In this document: one piece after another, positions 52,302 to 64,000 of the stretch
Numbering within the stretch: the stretch's first letter is position 1
Layout of the letters: each line of letters opens with the position of its first letter
From: Accumulibacter sp031732795
Lineage (GTDB): Bacteria; Pseudomonadota; Gammaproteobacteria; Burkholderiales; Rhodocyclaceae
Reading direction: 5' to 3'
NCBI GenBank assembly: GCA_031732795.1
Contig: JAVMKC010000077.1
Location: 13,886-77,885 of the forward strand
Length of the DNA: 64,000 bases
Notes under the pieces: model-generated
Database searches by the model: none
The model's input: the letters and a program-made list of their open reading frames with translations, nothing else
What the model was told of the DNA's origin: nothing
Translations under genes and position numbers: made by a program

Positions 52302-53357
52302 ATGGTTGTCGGTGATGCCTATACGATACTGAAACGCCTGGTGGACATCACCGCGCCTTACCTGGGCGACGATTTTCTGACGACAAGCGTCGAGACATTG
52401 GGAAAATTGTTTGAAGCGGATATGGTTTTCGTCACGCGCCTGCTCGACCATCCACCGACCCGTGTGCGGGTACTGACTGCTTGGCAGAAGGGCTGTCTTC
52501 GTGACAGCTTCGATTTCGATCTGGCCGGAACTCCATGCGAGGTGGTATTCAGTGGCGAGTCTGTGGTCATCGCGGGCGGCGTCTGTCGCGTCTTCCCGGC
52601 CGAAACAGAGACAACGTTCGAGAGCTATGTCGGCATTCCACTCTGGGGTCCAACCGGCGAGATGATCGGGCACTATGCCATCATTTCCTCCCGACCGATT
52701 GCGACACCGGCGCAGGGCGAGATGCTACGCGAGATCGCGCAAATCTGCGCTCATCGTTTCGAGGCCGAAGCATGGCGACTGTTGATCGAGGAGGAAAAGG
52801 AAGCCGCTTTTCGGAAGTTGCAGGAGGTCAACGCACGGCTCGAACAGGAGGCGACCACCGATTACCTGACAAAACTTTACAATCGGCGCTATTTCAGCCG
52901 CCGCTGCATTGAAGCTTTCGGACGGATGCAGCGTGGCGGCGAGCATTTTGCCCTCATCCTGTTCGACGTCGACCATTTTAAAACGGTCAACGATACGCAT
53001 GGCCACGACATGGGCGACGAGGTGCTGACCCGCGTTGCCGACATCCTGCGTCGCAATTCACGTGAGAATCTGGAAGTTGTCGGCCGGGTCGGCGGCGAGG
53101 AATTCGCTGTGCTTTGCCTGGGCAATCCTGATGCCAGTGCCGCCAGTCTGATGGCCGAGCGCTTGCGGCAAGCCGTTGCCGAACACGCCCTCGACGTGGC
53201 TGGATGCCAGCTGAGCATAACGATCAGCGCGGGTATTGCTCGCCCCAAGGCCGGCGACGAGTCCTGGGAAAGTGTCTACGCACGCGCCGACCGTGCCCTC
53301 TACCTGGCCAAGAAGACCGGCCGCAACCGTGTGTGCGCGGCTGACGACGTCACCTGA
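52302..53357 (+). CDS. GAF-GGDEF diguanylate cyclase
   Basis: Predicted to make cyclic-di-GMP. The 351 residues comprise an N-terminal GAF-like sensor (about 10-155; ending YVGIPLWGPTGEMIGHYAII), a charged helical linker (about 158-185) and a GGDEF domain. Active-site signatures are FDVDHFKTVND and GGEEF (264-268). The product-binding I-site is absent: the four residues at the RxxD position read ENLE, so feedback inhibition is unlikely. No TM segment, so it is cytosolic. AGGAGAAG precedes the ATG. The stop codon touches a family B repeat element. Confidence 0.9.
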   Translation: MVVGDAYTILKRLVDITAPYLGDDFLTTSVETLGKLFEADMVFVTRLLDHPPTRVRVLTAWQKGCLRDSFDFDLAGTPCEVVFSGESVVIAGGVCRVFPAETETTFESYVGIPLWGPTGEMIGHYAIISSRPIATPAQGEMLREIAQICAHRFEAEAWRLLIEEEKEAAFRKLQEVNARLEQEATTDYLTKLYNRRYFSRRCIEAFGRMQRGGEHFALILFDVDHFKTVNDTHGHDMGDEVLTRVADILRRNSRENLEVVGRVGGEEFAVLCLGNPDASAASLMAERLRQAVAEHALDVAGCQLSITISAGIARPKAGDESWESVYARADRALYLAKKTGRNRVCAADDVT

Positions 53358-53644
53358 GAGGTTGTGAAAAAATTGTCACGAGCAGGCCAAGATGCCAGGA
53401 GCCTGTCGGATGTGAGGCTGATCCACTGCGCCATTGGGAATAGCGATCCATTTTTCCCTCTTCCCCGATTTCTCGTTGCAAAGGCCCACCAGGCGCCTCG
53501 AAATGGAGAAAAACTGTCCTCGCTCTCCCGCTCGACTCGTGACGATCGCTCAAGTCCGACAGGCCCTTAGGCGCGAGCGAACGACAAAACCTATCAAGTG
53601 GATAGGAGAGGAGTGAGCAGCGCCGCAGATTTATTCACAACCTC
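53358..53644 (+). repeat. Small palindromic element, family B, interrupted copy
   Basis: Termini GAGGTTGTGAA (53358-53368) and TTCACAACCTC (53634-53644) are perfect inverted repeats. Compared with the 131-bp copy at 18234-18364 it is split after GATGCCA by a family C element and resumes at GCGCGAGCGAACGAC. It begins the base after the GGDEF stop codon. Confidence 0.8.
53401..53564 (+). repeat. Small inverted-repeat element, family C, inserted copy
   Basis: A 164-bp element with perfect 10-bp terminal inverted repeats GCCTGTCGGA / TCCGACAGGC, nested inside the family B copy. A diverged relative lies at 52023-52174 in the opposite orientation. No ORF; MITE-like. Confidence 0.75.
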
Positions 53645-53893
53645 CGAGCAAGACGCGTTGACCGGCGGTCGAGAGCCGCGTGATACGAACAGAGACCGCA
53701 TTGCCGACTGCGCATCCACCAGATCGCCAATCGCATTGCACGGCATCTGGCGCACCCCGGAAAAGTTGACCACCCGCAAACTGTCGCCAGTCAGTGCAGT
53801 GCGGTGATCACGGCCGGATGGTCCCCCAAAGCCCGCCGGATGGCCCGGGCTTTGGGGTAACGACCTGACAGACTGCCGAGAACCGAAAAACAC
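53594..53893 (-). CDS. Possible small ORF, unrecognised
   Basis: A GTG-initiated 99-codon frame. Its middle (DSLRVVNFSGVRQMPCNAIG, then AQSAMRSLFVSRG) has protein-like codon bias, but its N-terminal part crosses a GC-rich hairpin and its C-terminus lies inside a family B repeat. It may be the remains of a gene whose 3' end was replaced by the repeat. Family unknown. Confidence 0.25.
   Translation of the reverse strand: MFFGSRQSVRSLPQSPGHPAGFGGPSGRDHRTALTGDSLRVVNFSGVRQMPCNAIGDLVDAQSAMRSLFVSRGSRPPVNASCSEVVNKSAALLTPLLST
53824..53857. terminator. GC-rich hairpin after pccA
   Basis: CCCCAAAGCCCG and CGGGCTTTGGGG form a perfect 12-bp stem with a 10-base loop, about 60 bases beyond the pccA stop. 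No T-run follows on the minus strand, so it is a probable but atypical terminator or an mRNA 3'-end stabiliser. Confidence 0.5.
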
Positions 53894-53919
53894 CGAAGAA
53901 TCGCTTTGTTACCAGAGGG

Positions 53920-55908
53920 TTACTCGAACTCGACGATCACCTGATCGACTGACAGGCTTTCGCCCGGCTTGGCGACGACTTTCTTGACTTTGCAGTCGCG
54001 TTCGGCCTTGAGAACGTTCTCCATTTTCATCGCTTCGATCACCGCCAGTTTTTCGCCGGCGGGCACCGTCTGCCCTTCGCTCACCGAAACTTCGCGCAGC
54101 AGTCCCGGCATCGGCGAGAGCAGGAATTTCGACAGATCCGGCGGCACTTTCTTGGGCATCAGCGCCAGCATCCGCGCGGCGTTGGCGGTCATCACCGTCG
54201 CCTTGATCTGTTTGCCGAAATGGACGACCCGGTAGATCAGACCGATCCGTTCGAGTTGCAGGCATAGCGGCTGACCGTTGCAGGTGCCGTTGAAAACCAG
54301 TTCGCCGAAGCGCCAGTCGGAGACCAGATCGTATTGCTTGCCGTTACAGGTCGCCGAGTAGCCGCCGGGGATATTGACCAGACGAACCGGAAAATCGAGA
54401 TCGTCGAACTGAACCACCCAGTCGTTGCCGACTTTCCGCTCGTGCCCCGGCATCTGACCGCTGACCTTGACTGCCCGGTCGATATAGCGGCGACGGCCGA
54501 AAGCGGCGACGGCGGCCAGGAGTTCTGGATCGGCATGTTCGACATCGGCGGCGGCGAAGCCGTCGGGATATTCCTCGGCCAGGAAGGCGGTGGTGAACGT
54601 GCCGGAAAGGAAGCGCTGGTTCTGCATCAGCGCGGCCTGGAACGGGATGTTCGAGTCGATACCGCGGATGACGAATGCGTTCAAGGCGTCGCGCATCCGG
54701 CTGACCGCGTGATCGCGGGTGGCGCCGTGGCAGATCAGTTTGGCGATCATCGAGTCGTAGTACATCGAGATTTCGCCGCCTTCGAAAACGCCGGTGTCGA
54801 CACGTACTTCACCGTCGCTGGTTTCCGGAGGCCGATATTTGACCAGACGGCCGACCGACGGCAGGAAGCCGCGGAAGGGATCTTCGGCGTTGATCCGGCA
54901 TTCGATGGCCCAACCGTTGGCTTTGATGTCGTCCTGGGTGAAAGGCAGTTTTTCGCCGGCGGCCACGCGGATCATCAGTTCGACCAGATCGAGACCGGTG
55001 ATCATTTCGGTGACCGGGTGTTCGACCTGCAGGCGGGTATTCATTTCCAGAAAGTAGAACGATTTGTCGGAACCGACGACGAATTCGACCGTTCCGGCGC
55101 TCTGGTACTTGACCGCTTTGGCCAGTGCCACCGCCTGTTCACCCATCGCTTTGCGAATGCTGTCGTTGATGAACGGCGACGGGGCTTCTTCGAGGACTTT
55201 CTGGTGCCGGCGCTGAATCGAACATTCGCGCTCGAGCAGATAGACGGTATTACCGAAGGAGTCGGCGATGATCTGGATTTCGATGTGATGCGGGCCTTCG
55301 ACGAATTTCTCGATGAACACGCGGTCGTCACCGAAGCTGTTGCGCGCTTCGTTGCGGCAGGCGTCGAAGCCTTCCGCTGCTTCCTTGTCGTTGAAGGCGA
55401 CACGCAAGCCCTTGCCACCACCACCGGCGGACGCCTTGATCATCACCGGGTAACCGATACCCTTGGCGATTTCGACGGCTTGCGCCGAGTCGGCGATTTC
55501 CGAGTTGTAGCCGGGAATGGTGTTGACCTTGGCTTGTTCGGCCAATTTCTTGGAGGCGATCTTGTCGCCCATCGCCGCCACCGAATAATGCTTGGGCCCG
55601 ATGAAGACGATCCCTTCGTCTTCGAGCCGGCGCGAGAATTCCTCGTTTTCGGACAGGAAGCCGTAGCCGGGGTGCACCGCTTCGGCGCCGGTCTGCTTGC
55701 AGGCGGCGATGATCTTGTCGATCACCAGATACGATTCCTTGGACGGCGGCGGGCCGATGCACACGCCTTCGTCGGCCATCAGCACATGCATCGAATCCTT
55801 GTCGGCCTCGGAATAGACCGCGACCGTCTTGATGCCCATCTTTTTGGCGCTCTTGATGACCCGGCAGGCGATCTCACCGCGGTTAGCGATCAGAATTTTC
55901 TTGAACAT
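53920..55908 (-). CDS. pccA: Propionyl-CoA carboxylase alpha subunit (biotin carboxylase plus BCCP)
   Basis: Biotin-dependent carboxylation of propionyl-CoA to (S)-methylmalonyl-CoA, alpha chain, 662 residues. Order: biotin carboxylase (MFKKILIANRGEIACRVIKS; ATP-grasp loop KASAGGGGKGLRVAF; FLEMNTRLQVEHPVTEMITG), a BT-like linker, then the biotinyl domain with EAMKMENV (Lys628 biotinylated). It lies 19 bases after pccB, the last gene of the operon. Specificity for propionyl-CoA over other acyl-CoAs is inferred from its mcm-meaB neighbours. Confidence 0.93.
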   Translation of the reverse strand: MFKKILIANRGEIACRVIKSAKKMGIKTVAVYSEADKDSMHVLMADEGVCIGPPPSKESYLVIDKIIAACKQTGAEAVHPGYGFLSENEEFSRRLEDEGIVFIGPKHYSVAAMGDKIASKKLAEQAKVNTIPGYNSEIADSAQAVEIAKGIGYPVMIKASAGGGGKGLRVAFNDKEAAEGFDACRNEARNSFGDDRVFIEKFVEGPHHIEIQIIADSFGNTVYLLERECSIQRRHQKVLEEAPSPFINDSIRKAMGEQAVALAKAVKYQSAGTVEFVVGSDKSFYFLEMNTRLQVEHPVTEMITGLDLVELMIRVAAGEKLPFTQDDIKANGWAIECRINAEDPFRGFLPSVGRLVKYRPPETSDGEVRVDTGVFEGGEISMYYDSMIAKLICHGATRDHAVSRMRDALNAFVIRGIDSNIPFQAALMQNQRFLSGTFTTAFLAEEYPDGFAAADVEHADPELLAAVAAFGRRRYIDRAVKVSGQMPGHERKVGNDWVVQFDDLDFPVRLVNIPGGYSATCNGKQYDLVSDWRFGELVFNGTCNGQPLCLQLERIGLIYRVVHFGKQIKATVMTANAARMLALMPKKVPPDLSKFLLSPMPGLLREVSVSEGQTVPAGEKLAVIEAMKMENVLKAERDCKVKKVVAKPGESLSVDQVIVEFE

Positions 55909-55927
55909 CTTGATTTCTCCCTGTGGA

Positions 55928-57460
<1,533 letters not shown>

Positions 57461-57552
57461 ACGATTTACTCCCTTACGGTCGGGTCGATCAGAACTACTC
57501 TATTCAGACGGAGCGACGTGCTCCGCGCACTGCATTCGGTGTTATTTCCTGT

Positions 57553-58596
57553 TTAATCCATGCCTTGTGAAGCAGAGCGAAGCGGCGAGAAATCATTTTT
57601 CAACGCCAACAGTTTCGCCGCCGCAGCTCCAGGCATGGTTTTTCCTTCGGCAACGTCTTTCGACAGCGCTGGCAAGGTGGCGCGTACCTCGGGATGGGAA
57701 CGAAAATCCTGCCGCAGGCCGGAATCGATCAGATTCCACATCCAATCCACCGCCTGCCGGCGACGCTTCTGTTCGAATTCGCCGCTGTCACTCATTGTTT
57801 GCCGGTATCGTTCGATCTCTTGCCAGAACTCGGTGATCCCGCGCTTGGCCAGTGCGCTGATGGTCAACACCGGCGGACGCCAGTTCGGGCTGGCGCTGCG
57901 CAGCATGGTCAGCGCCGCCCGCATCTGGTTGCGGGCAAAATTGGCCGCCCGCTCGTCGATATCGGCCTTGTTGAAAACAATCAAATCAGCAATCTCGACG
58001 ATGCCTTTCTTGATCGCCTGCAGATCGTCGCCGGCGTTGGGCAACTGCAGCAGAACGAAGGCATCGACCATGCCGGCCACCGTCGTTTCCGACTGGCCGA
58101 CGCCGACGGTCTCGACGATGATCACGTCGAAGCCGGCGGCTTCACAAACCAGCATCGCTTCTCGGGTCTTGTCGGCAACGCCACCCAGCGAGCCAGCCGA
58201 TGGACTCGGGCGGATGAACGCTTCGCTCTTTTGGCAGAGCATTTCCATCCGCGTCTTGTCACCGAGAATCGAGCCGCCGGAGACCGACGACGAGGGATCG
58301 ACGGCGAGAACGGCGACCCGCTTGCCCGCTTCGATCAGAAACAAGCCCAGCGATTCGATGAACGTCGATTTGCCAGCACCCGGCGAGCCGGAAATGCCAA
58401 CGCGCATCGCCCGGCCGGTGTGCGGCAGCAAAGCGTTGAGAACCTGCCGGGCGCGCTGCTGATGGTCGACGCGGGTCGATTCGATCAGGGTGATCGTTTT
58501 GGCCAATGCCCGCCGCTGGCCCGCCAGCACACCGTCGTGCAATTGCTGGTCGGCGGGAGAAAGAGGACTGACAGGTGCGGTAGTCATTTCGGGCAT
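57553..58596 (-). CDS. meaB: Methylmalonyl-CoA mutase-associated GTPase MeaB
   Basis: G3E-family GTPase that loads and protects the cobalamin of methylmalonyl-CoA mutase (formerly ArgK). The 347-residue protein has P-loop GSPGAGKST (70-78), VDPSSSVSGGSILGDKTRME, ETVGVGQSE as switch/Walker B region, and NKADIDE for guanine recognition. It lies 31 bases after the mutase gene. The ATG at 58596 or three codons later is possible. Confidence 0.94.
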   Translation of the reverse strand: MPEMTTAPVSPLSPADQQLHDGVLAGQRRALAKTITLIESTRVDHQQRARQVLNALLPHTGRAMRVGISGSPGAGKSTFIESLGLFLIEAGKRVAVLAVDPSSSVSGGSILGDKTRMEMLCQKSEAFIRPSPSAGSLGGVADKTREAMLVCEAAGFDVIIVETVGVGQSETTVAGMVDAFVLLQLPNAGDDLQAIKKGIVEIADLIVFNKADIDERAANFARNQMRAALTMLRSASPNWRPPVLTISALAKRGITEFWQEIERYRQTMSDSGEFEQKRRRQAVDWMWNLIDSGLRQDFRSHPEVRATLPALSKDVAEGKTMPGAAAAKLLALKNDFSPLRSASQGMD

Positions 58597-58627
58597 CGGC
58601 TTGACGAAAGGTTGGGGTTTGGCCAGA

Positions 58628-60790
<2,163 letters not shown>

Positions 60791-60928
60791 GTATGAGAAC
60801 CTTTCACGAAATCGTTGGAAGGGGCGATGCTCGCCACAGGCAATGATCTTGGCAGCACGCCGATCAGACGAGTCTGGACGACTCAGGGGAATTGTATCTG
60901 TTGTGGCGTTCAAATACCCCGATAAGGC

Positions 60929-60957
60929 TTGACACCCTGTGTGGCGAATAATACTGT
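60929..60957 (+). promoter_or_regulatory. Possible sigma-70 promoter for the gntR gene
   Basis: A perfect TTGACA at 60929-60934 is followed after 17 bases by TACTGT (weak -10). It lies in the mcm-gntR divergent region, directed toward gntR, with an overlapping palindrome CATAATTATG at 60961-60970 that could be an operator. Confidence 0.4.
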
Positions 60958-60969
60958 ATCCATAATTAT

Positions 60970-61000
60970 GTTTCAATCCACGCCCGTAAGCGGGTGAAAC
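60970..61000 (+). repeat. Solitary type I-C-like CRISPR repeat or hairpin
   Basis: A 31-bp sequence starting GTTTCAATCCACGCCC, the same start as classic type I-C repeats, with an inner stem CCCG-TAAG-CGGG and ending TGAAAC, complementary to its own GTTTCA start. There is no second copy beside it. It lies in the divergent mcm-gntR region. Confidence 0.5.
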
Positions 61001-61135
61001 AGGTTGGCAGAGGTAACACCTCTCCACAGCTGACACCTCCCCTCGCCAGGGAAGTGTCCAGCCGGAGTCTGGTTGTTGATGAAAGCAAGCTTCCGTCAGA
61101 AAACCGGAGCCTTGCGATATTCTGTGAAGTGATCG

Positions 61136-61801
61136 ATGGCCCCGAGCCGTATTGCCCAGACCGCCCTGTACCAGGAAGTCGCCGAGCGACTGCGCCTTAG
61201 AATCTTTGCGCACCAAATCCCCCCGGGAACCCGTATCGACGAACAGGCGCTGACCGCCGATTACGGAATCAGCCGTACTCCCTTGCGCGAAGCCTTGAAA
61301 GTGCTCGCCGCCGAAGGGCTGGTGACGCTGGTGCCGCGCCGCGGCTGTTTCGTCACCGAAATCTCCGAGCAGGATCTGGACGAGATTTTTCCGCTGATGG
61401 CTCTGCTCGAAGGGCGCTGCGCCTACGAGGCAGCGCGGCGCGCCACGGCGGAGGACATCACCGATATCGAAGCCATCCACCAACAGCTCGAAGAGTTCGC
61501 CGCCGATCGTCAAATCGAACGCTTCTTCGAAGCCAATCAAGCCTTCCATTACCGCGTGCAGGCGATCTCGGGCAACCGCTGGTTGAAACAGGTCGTGCAG
61601 GATCTGCGCAAAGTGCTCAAATTGACCCGACTCTTTTCCCTGAGCGCCGAGGGGCGGCTGACACAATCGCTGACCGAACATCGCGCGCTGCTGGCGGCGA
61701 TCAAGGCCGGCGACGCCGAACTGGCGCAGACGGTGATGCACGACCATATCCTCGCCGGTCGGCAGGCGGTCGCCCGGACGCATGCGGCGGACGAAGCGTG
61801 A
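61136..61801 (+). CDS. GntR-family regulator, FadR subgroup
   Basis: A 221-residue transcription factor. The N-terminal winged helix is LYQEVAERLRLRIFAHQIPP then YGISRTPLREALKVLAAEGL. The C-terminal FCD helical domain (ANQAFHYRVQAISGNRWLKQ, TEHRALLAAIKAGDAELA) usually binds a small carboxylate or acyl-CoA with a metal. Divergent placement suggests control of the mcm-meaB-pccBA operon in response to a propionate-pathway acid (inference). Its stop overlaps the GTG start of the next gene. Confidence 0.88.
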   Translation: MAPSRIAQTALYQEVAERLRLRIFAHQIPPGTRIDEQALTADYGISRTPLREALKVLAAEGLVTLVPRRGCFVTEISEQDLDEIFPLMALLEGRCAYEAARRATAEDITDIEAIHQQLEEFAADRQIERFFEANQAFHYRVQAISGNRWLKQVVQDLRKVLKLTRLFSLSAEGRLTQSLTEHRALLAAIKAGDAELAQTVMHDHILAGRQAVARTHAADEA

Positions 61802-62598
61802 GCGGTGAGATCGTCTGCCGCCAGGAAGACGGCTCGGGCGACCCGGACGGCTCGATCGTCACGGTGACCTTGCACAATCCGGACAAGCGCAACGCCATCG
61901 ACTCAGCGATGTGGCGGCAATTGACGGCGGTCTTCGAGCGACTGACCGACAGCGAGGAGCCACGCTGCATCATCATTCGCGGCGCAGGCGAACAGGCCTT
62001 CGCTGCCGGCGGCGACATCGAGGAATTCGTCCATTGCCGCGACACGCTCGAAAAGGCGATGGCCTATCACGCGCAGGCCGGCGCGGCGATGCAGGCGATC
62101 GCCGATTGCCGGCATCCGACGATCGCCCTGATTCACGGAGCCTGCATCGGTGGCGGCCTCGAAGTCGCCACGCAATGTGATCTGCGCATCTGCGGGCAGT
62201 CGGCACGCTTTGGCGCGCCGATCAACCGGCTGGGTTTTTCGATGTATCCAGTGGAACTGGCCGGCCTGTTACGTCTGGCGGGTCGATCGACGGTACTCGA
62301 AATGCTTCTCGAGGGACGCATCCTCTCGGCGGCCGAAGCCTACGCCAAAGGTCTGGTGACGCGCGTCGTGGCCGACGACCAGGTGACCGACGAAGCCTAC
62401 GCCAGCGCCCGCCGCGTTGCCGCCGGCGCGCCGCTGGTCGCCCGCTGGCACAAGCAGTGGCTGCGGCGCCTGCAGGATGAACGAGCGCTCACCGAACAGG
62501 AATTGCGGGAATCCTTCGCTTTTCTGGACAGCGCGGATTACCGGGAAGGCTTGGCGGCGTTCATCGAAAAACGTCCGCCACGGTTCACCGGTCGCTGA
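61798..62598 (+). CDS. Enoyl-CoA hydratase/isomerase family protein
   Basis: A 266-residue crotonase-fold enzyme: VTVTLHNPDKRNAIDSAMWR, AFAAGGDIEEF (CoA/oxyanion loop), ALIHGACIGGGLEVATQCDL (second oxyanion segment), then RFGAPINRLGFSMYPVEL. The GTG start overlaps the regulator stop (GTGA), so the two are co-translated. Acyl-CoA substrate not determinable; co-location with propionyl-CoA genes suggests a short-chain or branched acyl-CoA. Confidence 0.87.
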   Translation: MSGEIVCRQEDGSGDPDGSIVTVTLHNPDKRNAIDSAMWRQLTAVFERLTDSEEPRCIIIRGAGEQAFAAGGDIEEFVHCRDTLEKAMAYHAQAGAAMQAIADCRHPTIALIHGACIGGGLEVATQCDLRICGQSARFGAPINRLGFSMYPVELAGLLRLAGRSTVLEMLLEGRILSAAEAYAKGLVTRVVADDQVTDEAYASARRVAAGAPLVARWHKQWLRRLQDERALTEQELRESFAFLDSADYREGLAAFIEKRPPRFTGR

Positions 62599-62608
62599 AC
62601 AACGCCGT

Positions 62609-63409
62609 TCAGACGAAAAACCGCCAGGACATTTTGACTGCCAAAGCAATCAACACGGCGGCGAACAACCGTTTGAGCGTTACCACCGGCAGGCGATGCG
62701 CCAGCCGGGCGCCGACCGGCGCCATCAACATGCTCGCCGGCACCAGGCAAAGCAAAGCCGGCAAATAGATATACCCGAGCGTCCACTCCGGCAGGCCGGC
62801 GTGCTGCCAACCGTTGTAGATATAACCGAGCGAACCGCCGACGGCAATCGGAAAGCCAACCGCCGCCGAAGTGCCGATGGCGTTCTGCACCCGGACGTTG
62901 CACCAGGTCAGGAACGGCACGGTCAATGACCCACCGCCGATGGCCACCAGCGCCGACACCGCACCGATACCGGTACCGACAGCGAAAACGCCACCGGCGC
63001 CGGGCAAATCCCGTGACGGTTTCGGTTTCAGGTTGAGAAACATCTGCACGGCGACGACGCAGACGAAGAGCGTGAAGAACACCGCCAGAGGTTGGGCCGG
63101 CACCCGCGAGGCAAAAACGGTACCGAGCACCGTGCCAAACAGAATACCCGGAGTGATCTGGGCAACCACCGGCCATAACACCGCGCCATGCTGATGGTGA
63201 GTGCGCAAGCTGGCCAGCGAAGTGAACAGGATCGCCGCCATCGAGGTGCCCAAAGCCAAGTGCAGGACTTCATCCGCCGGAAAGCCGGCCTGCGCCGCAA
63301 ACATCATGGTCAACATCGGCACCATCACCAGTCCGCCGCCGATGCCCAGCATGCCGGCGAAAACACCGGTGAAGAGCCCCAGCGCAAGGTAAGCAAGTGA
63401 CCAGATCAT
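62609..63409 (-). CDS. Sulfite exporter TauE/SafE family permease
   Basis: A 266-residue inner-membrane protein with eight hydrophobic helices and the two family repeats, each starting with a Gly-rich motif: FTGVFAGMLGIGGGLVMVPM and GAVSALVAIGGGSLTVPFL. Members move sulfite, sulfoacetate or other organosulfur anions. The ATG at 63409 has GGGAG 7 bases upstream, preferred to a start 20 codons earlier. It converges with the enoyl-CoA hydratase gene. Confidence 0.88.
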   Translation of the reverse strand: MIWSLAYLALGLFTGVFAGMLGIGGGLVMVPMLTMMFAAQAGFPADEVLHLALGTSMAAILFTSLASLRTHHQHGAVLWPVVAQITPGILFGTVLGTVFASRVPAQPLAVFFTLFVCVVAVQMFLNLKPKPSRDLPGAGGVFAVGTGIGAVSALVAIGGGSLTVPFLTWCNVRVQNAIGTSAAVGFPIAVGGSLGYIYNGWQHAGLPEWTLGYIYLPALLCLVPASMLMAPVGARLAHRLPVVTLKRLFAAVLIALAVKMSWRFFV

Positions 63410-63659
63410 CAAGAATCTCCCAGGACGGCGGGGTGGCGACAGGCACAGGCGCGTAACGAGTTCACGCACAGAACGTCGAAAACAGTTGCTTCGACCGGGA
63501 CACGCTGCGGATCGAACACCTCATAGGGCTAAGACAGCATGTATCACCCCGGGGGTGACGAACGCGCCGTGCTCACTTGGCCGGTCGATGAGGTCGATAT
63601 GACAGTTTGCCGATGATATCAATCCTCGACCTGGGCGGACAGGTCATTTTCTCATCCAT
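63410..63659. other. Intergenic stretch, no gene seen
   Basis: About 250 bases upstream of the TauE gene. No recognisable frame or repeat apart from a short CCCCGGGG palindrome near 63548. It may hold that gene's promoter. Confidence 0.35.
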
Positions 63660-63850
63660 TTTCCCTAATCGAAATGCTGTTCCGGGAATCGCAGATGGAT
63701 TAGGAGCAGCACGAAACGCTTGACCCACTGTAACTACTGTGACTCAGTGCGAATGCTGTAATGGCGCAGTCGAATCTGCGCGCGCACTTGATCGAGCAGT
63801 CTCGGTTCGGAGGGGCTTTTCCCAGGTGAAGAGGAGAATGCCGACGGTGC
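63660..63850 (-). pseudogene. Tyrosine-recombinase / integron-type integrase fragment
   Basis: The minus strand reads PRLLDQVRAQIRLRHYSIRT, then a TAG at 63734-63736, then LQWVKRFVLLL and further stops. This matches the SAM-like N-terminal domain of integron/phage integrases (pattern LDQVRxxIRxxHYSxRTExxYxxWxxRF). Only about 40 residues remain and the frame is broken, so it is a relic. The catalytic domain is absent. Confidence 0.6.
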
Positions 63851-64000
63851 GTTTGTCGAATCGACGAGGGTGTTAATGATCAGAGAGTCTTTGAAGATCA
63901 TTACGATACGCCAATGGCACCGGCGCCGGAGCATACAGCGAGCAGGGGATGAAAATGCACCTGATCGGATAGCTGCCATTGGCGGGATATGCACCTGAAT

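Noticed and set aside
60791..61135. Cobalamin riboswitch upstream of the B12-dependent mutase
   Set aside because: No B12-box-like conserved segment or multi-stem layout was found; only the solitary repeat-like hairpin and a promoter candidate are visible.

Overview
The window looks like a chromosome segment of a high-GC betaproteobacterium, most probably Rhodocyclales (Accumulibacter/Propionivibrio-like). The basis is gene content and order: lolCD, recJ with its RpfE-like neighbour, an alaA-hom pair, a minor-pilin/pilY1 operon, parCE, nadC and a methylmalonyl-CoA operon. This assignment is inference; no rRNA or tRNA gene is present.

Layout. 1-5.4 kb: the N-terminus of a response regulator, the lipoprotein-release genes lolC-lolD, then an RpfE-like gene coupled to recJ. 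5.4-16.6 kb: a minus-strand type IV pilus operon pilE-fimT-pilV-pilW-pilX-pilY1, followed by a tonB-family gene beyond a strong terminator. PilY1 is enlarged to about 2260 residues by two repeat blocks. 16.9-22.1 kb: hom, alaA, an Mth938-like gene, an ArnD-like deacetylase and a Bax-inhibitor-1 gene. 22.1-38.3 kb: an accessory block with an IS630 relic and a complete type III-A CRISPR-Cas locus. All cas genes are on the minus strand in the order CARF-wHTH gene, Csx1-like CARF-HEPN gene, cas10, csm2, csm3, csm4, csm5, cas6, array, cas2, cas1, cas2. The array has 42 visible repeats and a 100-N assembly gap. 38.3-41.2 kb: a PIN-toxin module with an unfamiliar partner, a DJ-1/PfpI protein and an outer-membrane channel-like protein.

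41.5-50.9 kb: parC, parE, nadC, a 45-residue membrane peptide, an FAH hydrolase, azlCD and a PstS-like protein. 51-53.9 kb: a small basic protein and a GAF-GGDEF cyclase bracketed by nested palindromic repeats. 53.9-62.6 kb: a propionate/methylmalonyl operon mcm-meaB-pccB-pccA, divergent from a GntR regulator and an enoyl-CoA hydratase-like gene. 62.6-64 kb: a TauE/SafE permease and a broken integrase fragment.

How it works together. Cas10 keeps both its HD and GGDD motifs, so target RNA binding is predicted to trigger DNA cleavage and cyclic oligoadenylate synthesis. The signal would be read by two CARF proteins: one carries a HEPN RNase motif, the other an OmpR-like winged helix instead of a nuclease. 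The array starts inside the stop codon of cas6 with no intergenic leader. Main points for follow-up: the CARF-wHTH protein, the leaderless array, small ORFs coupled to the csm genes, the PilY1 repeat blocks, the PIN partner, and three families of small palindromic elements, one inserted inside another.
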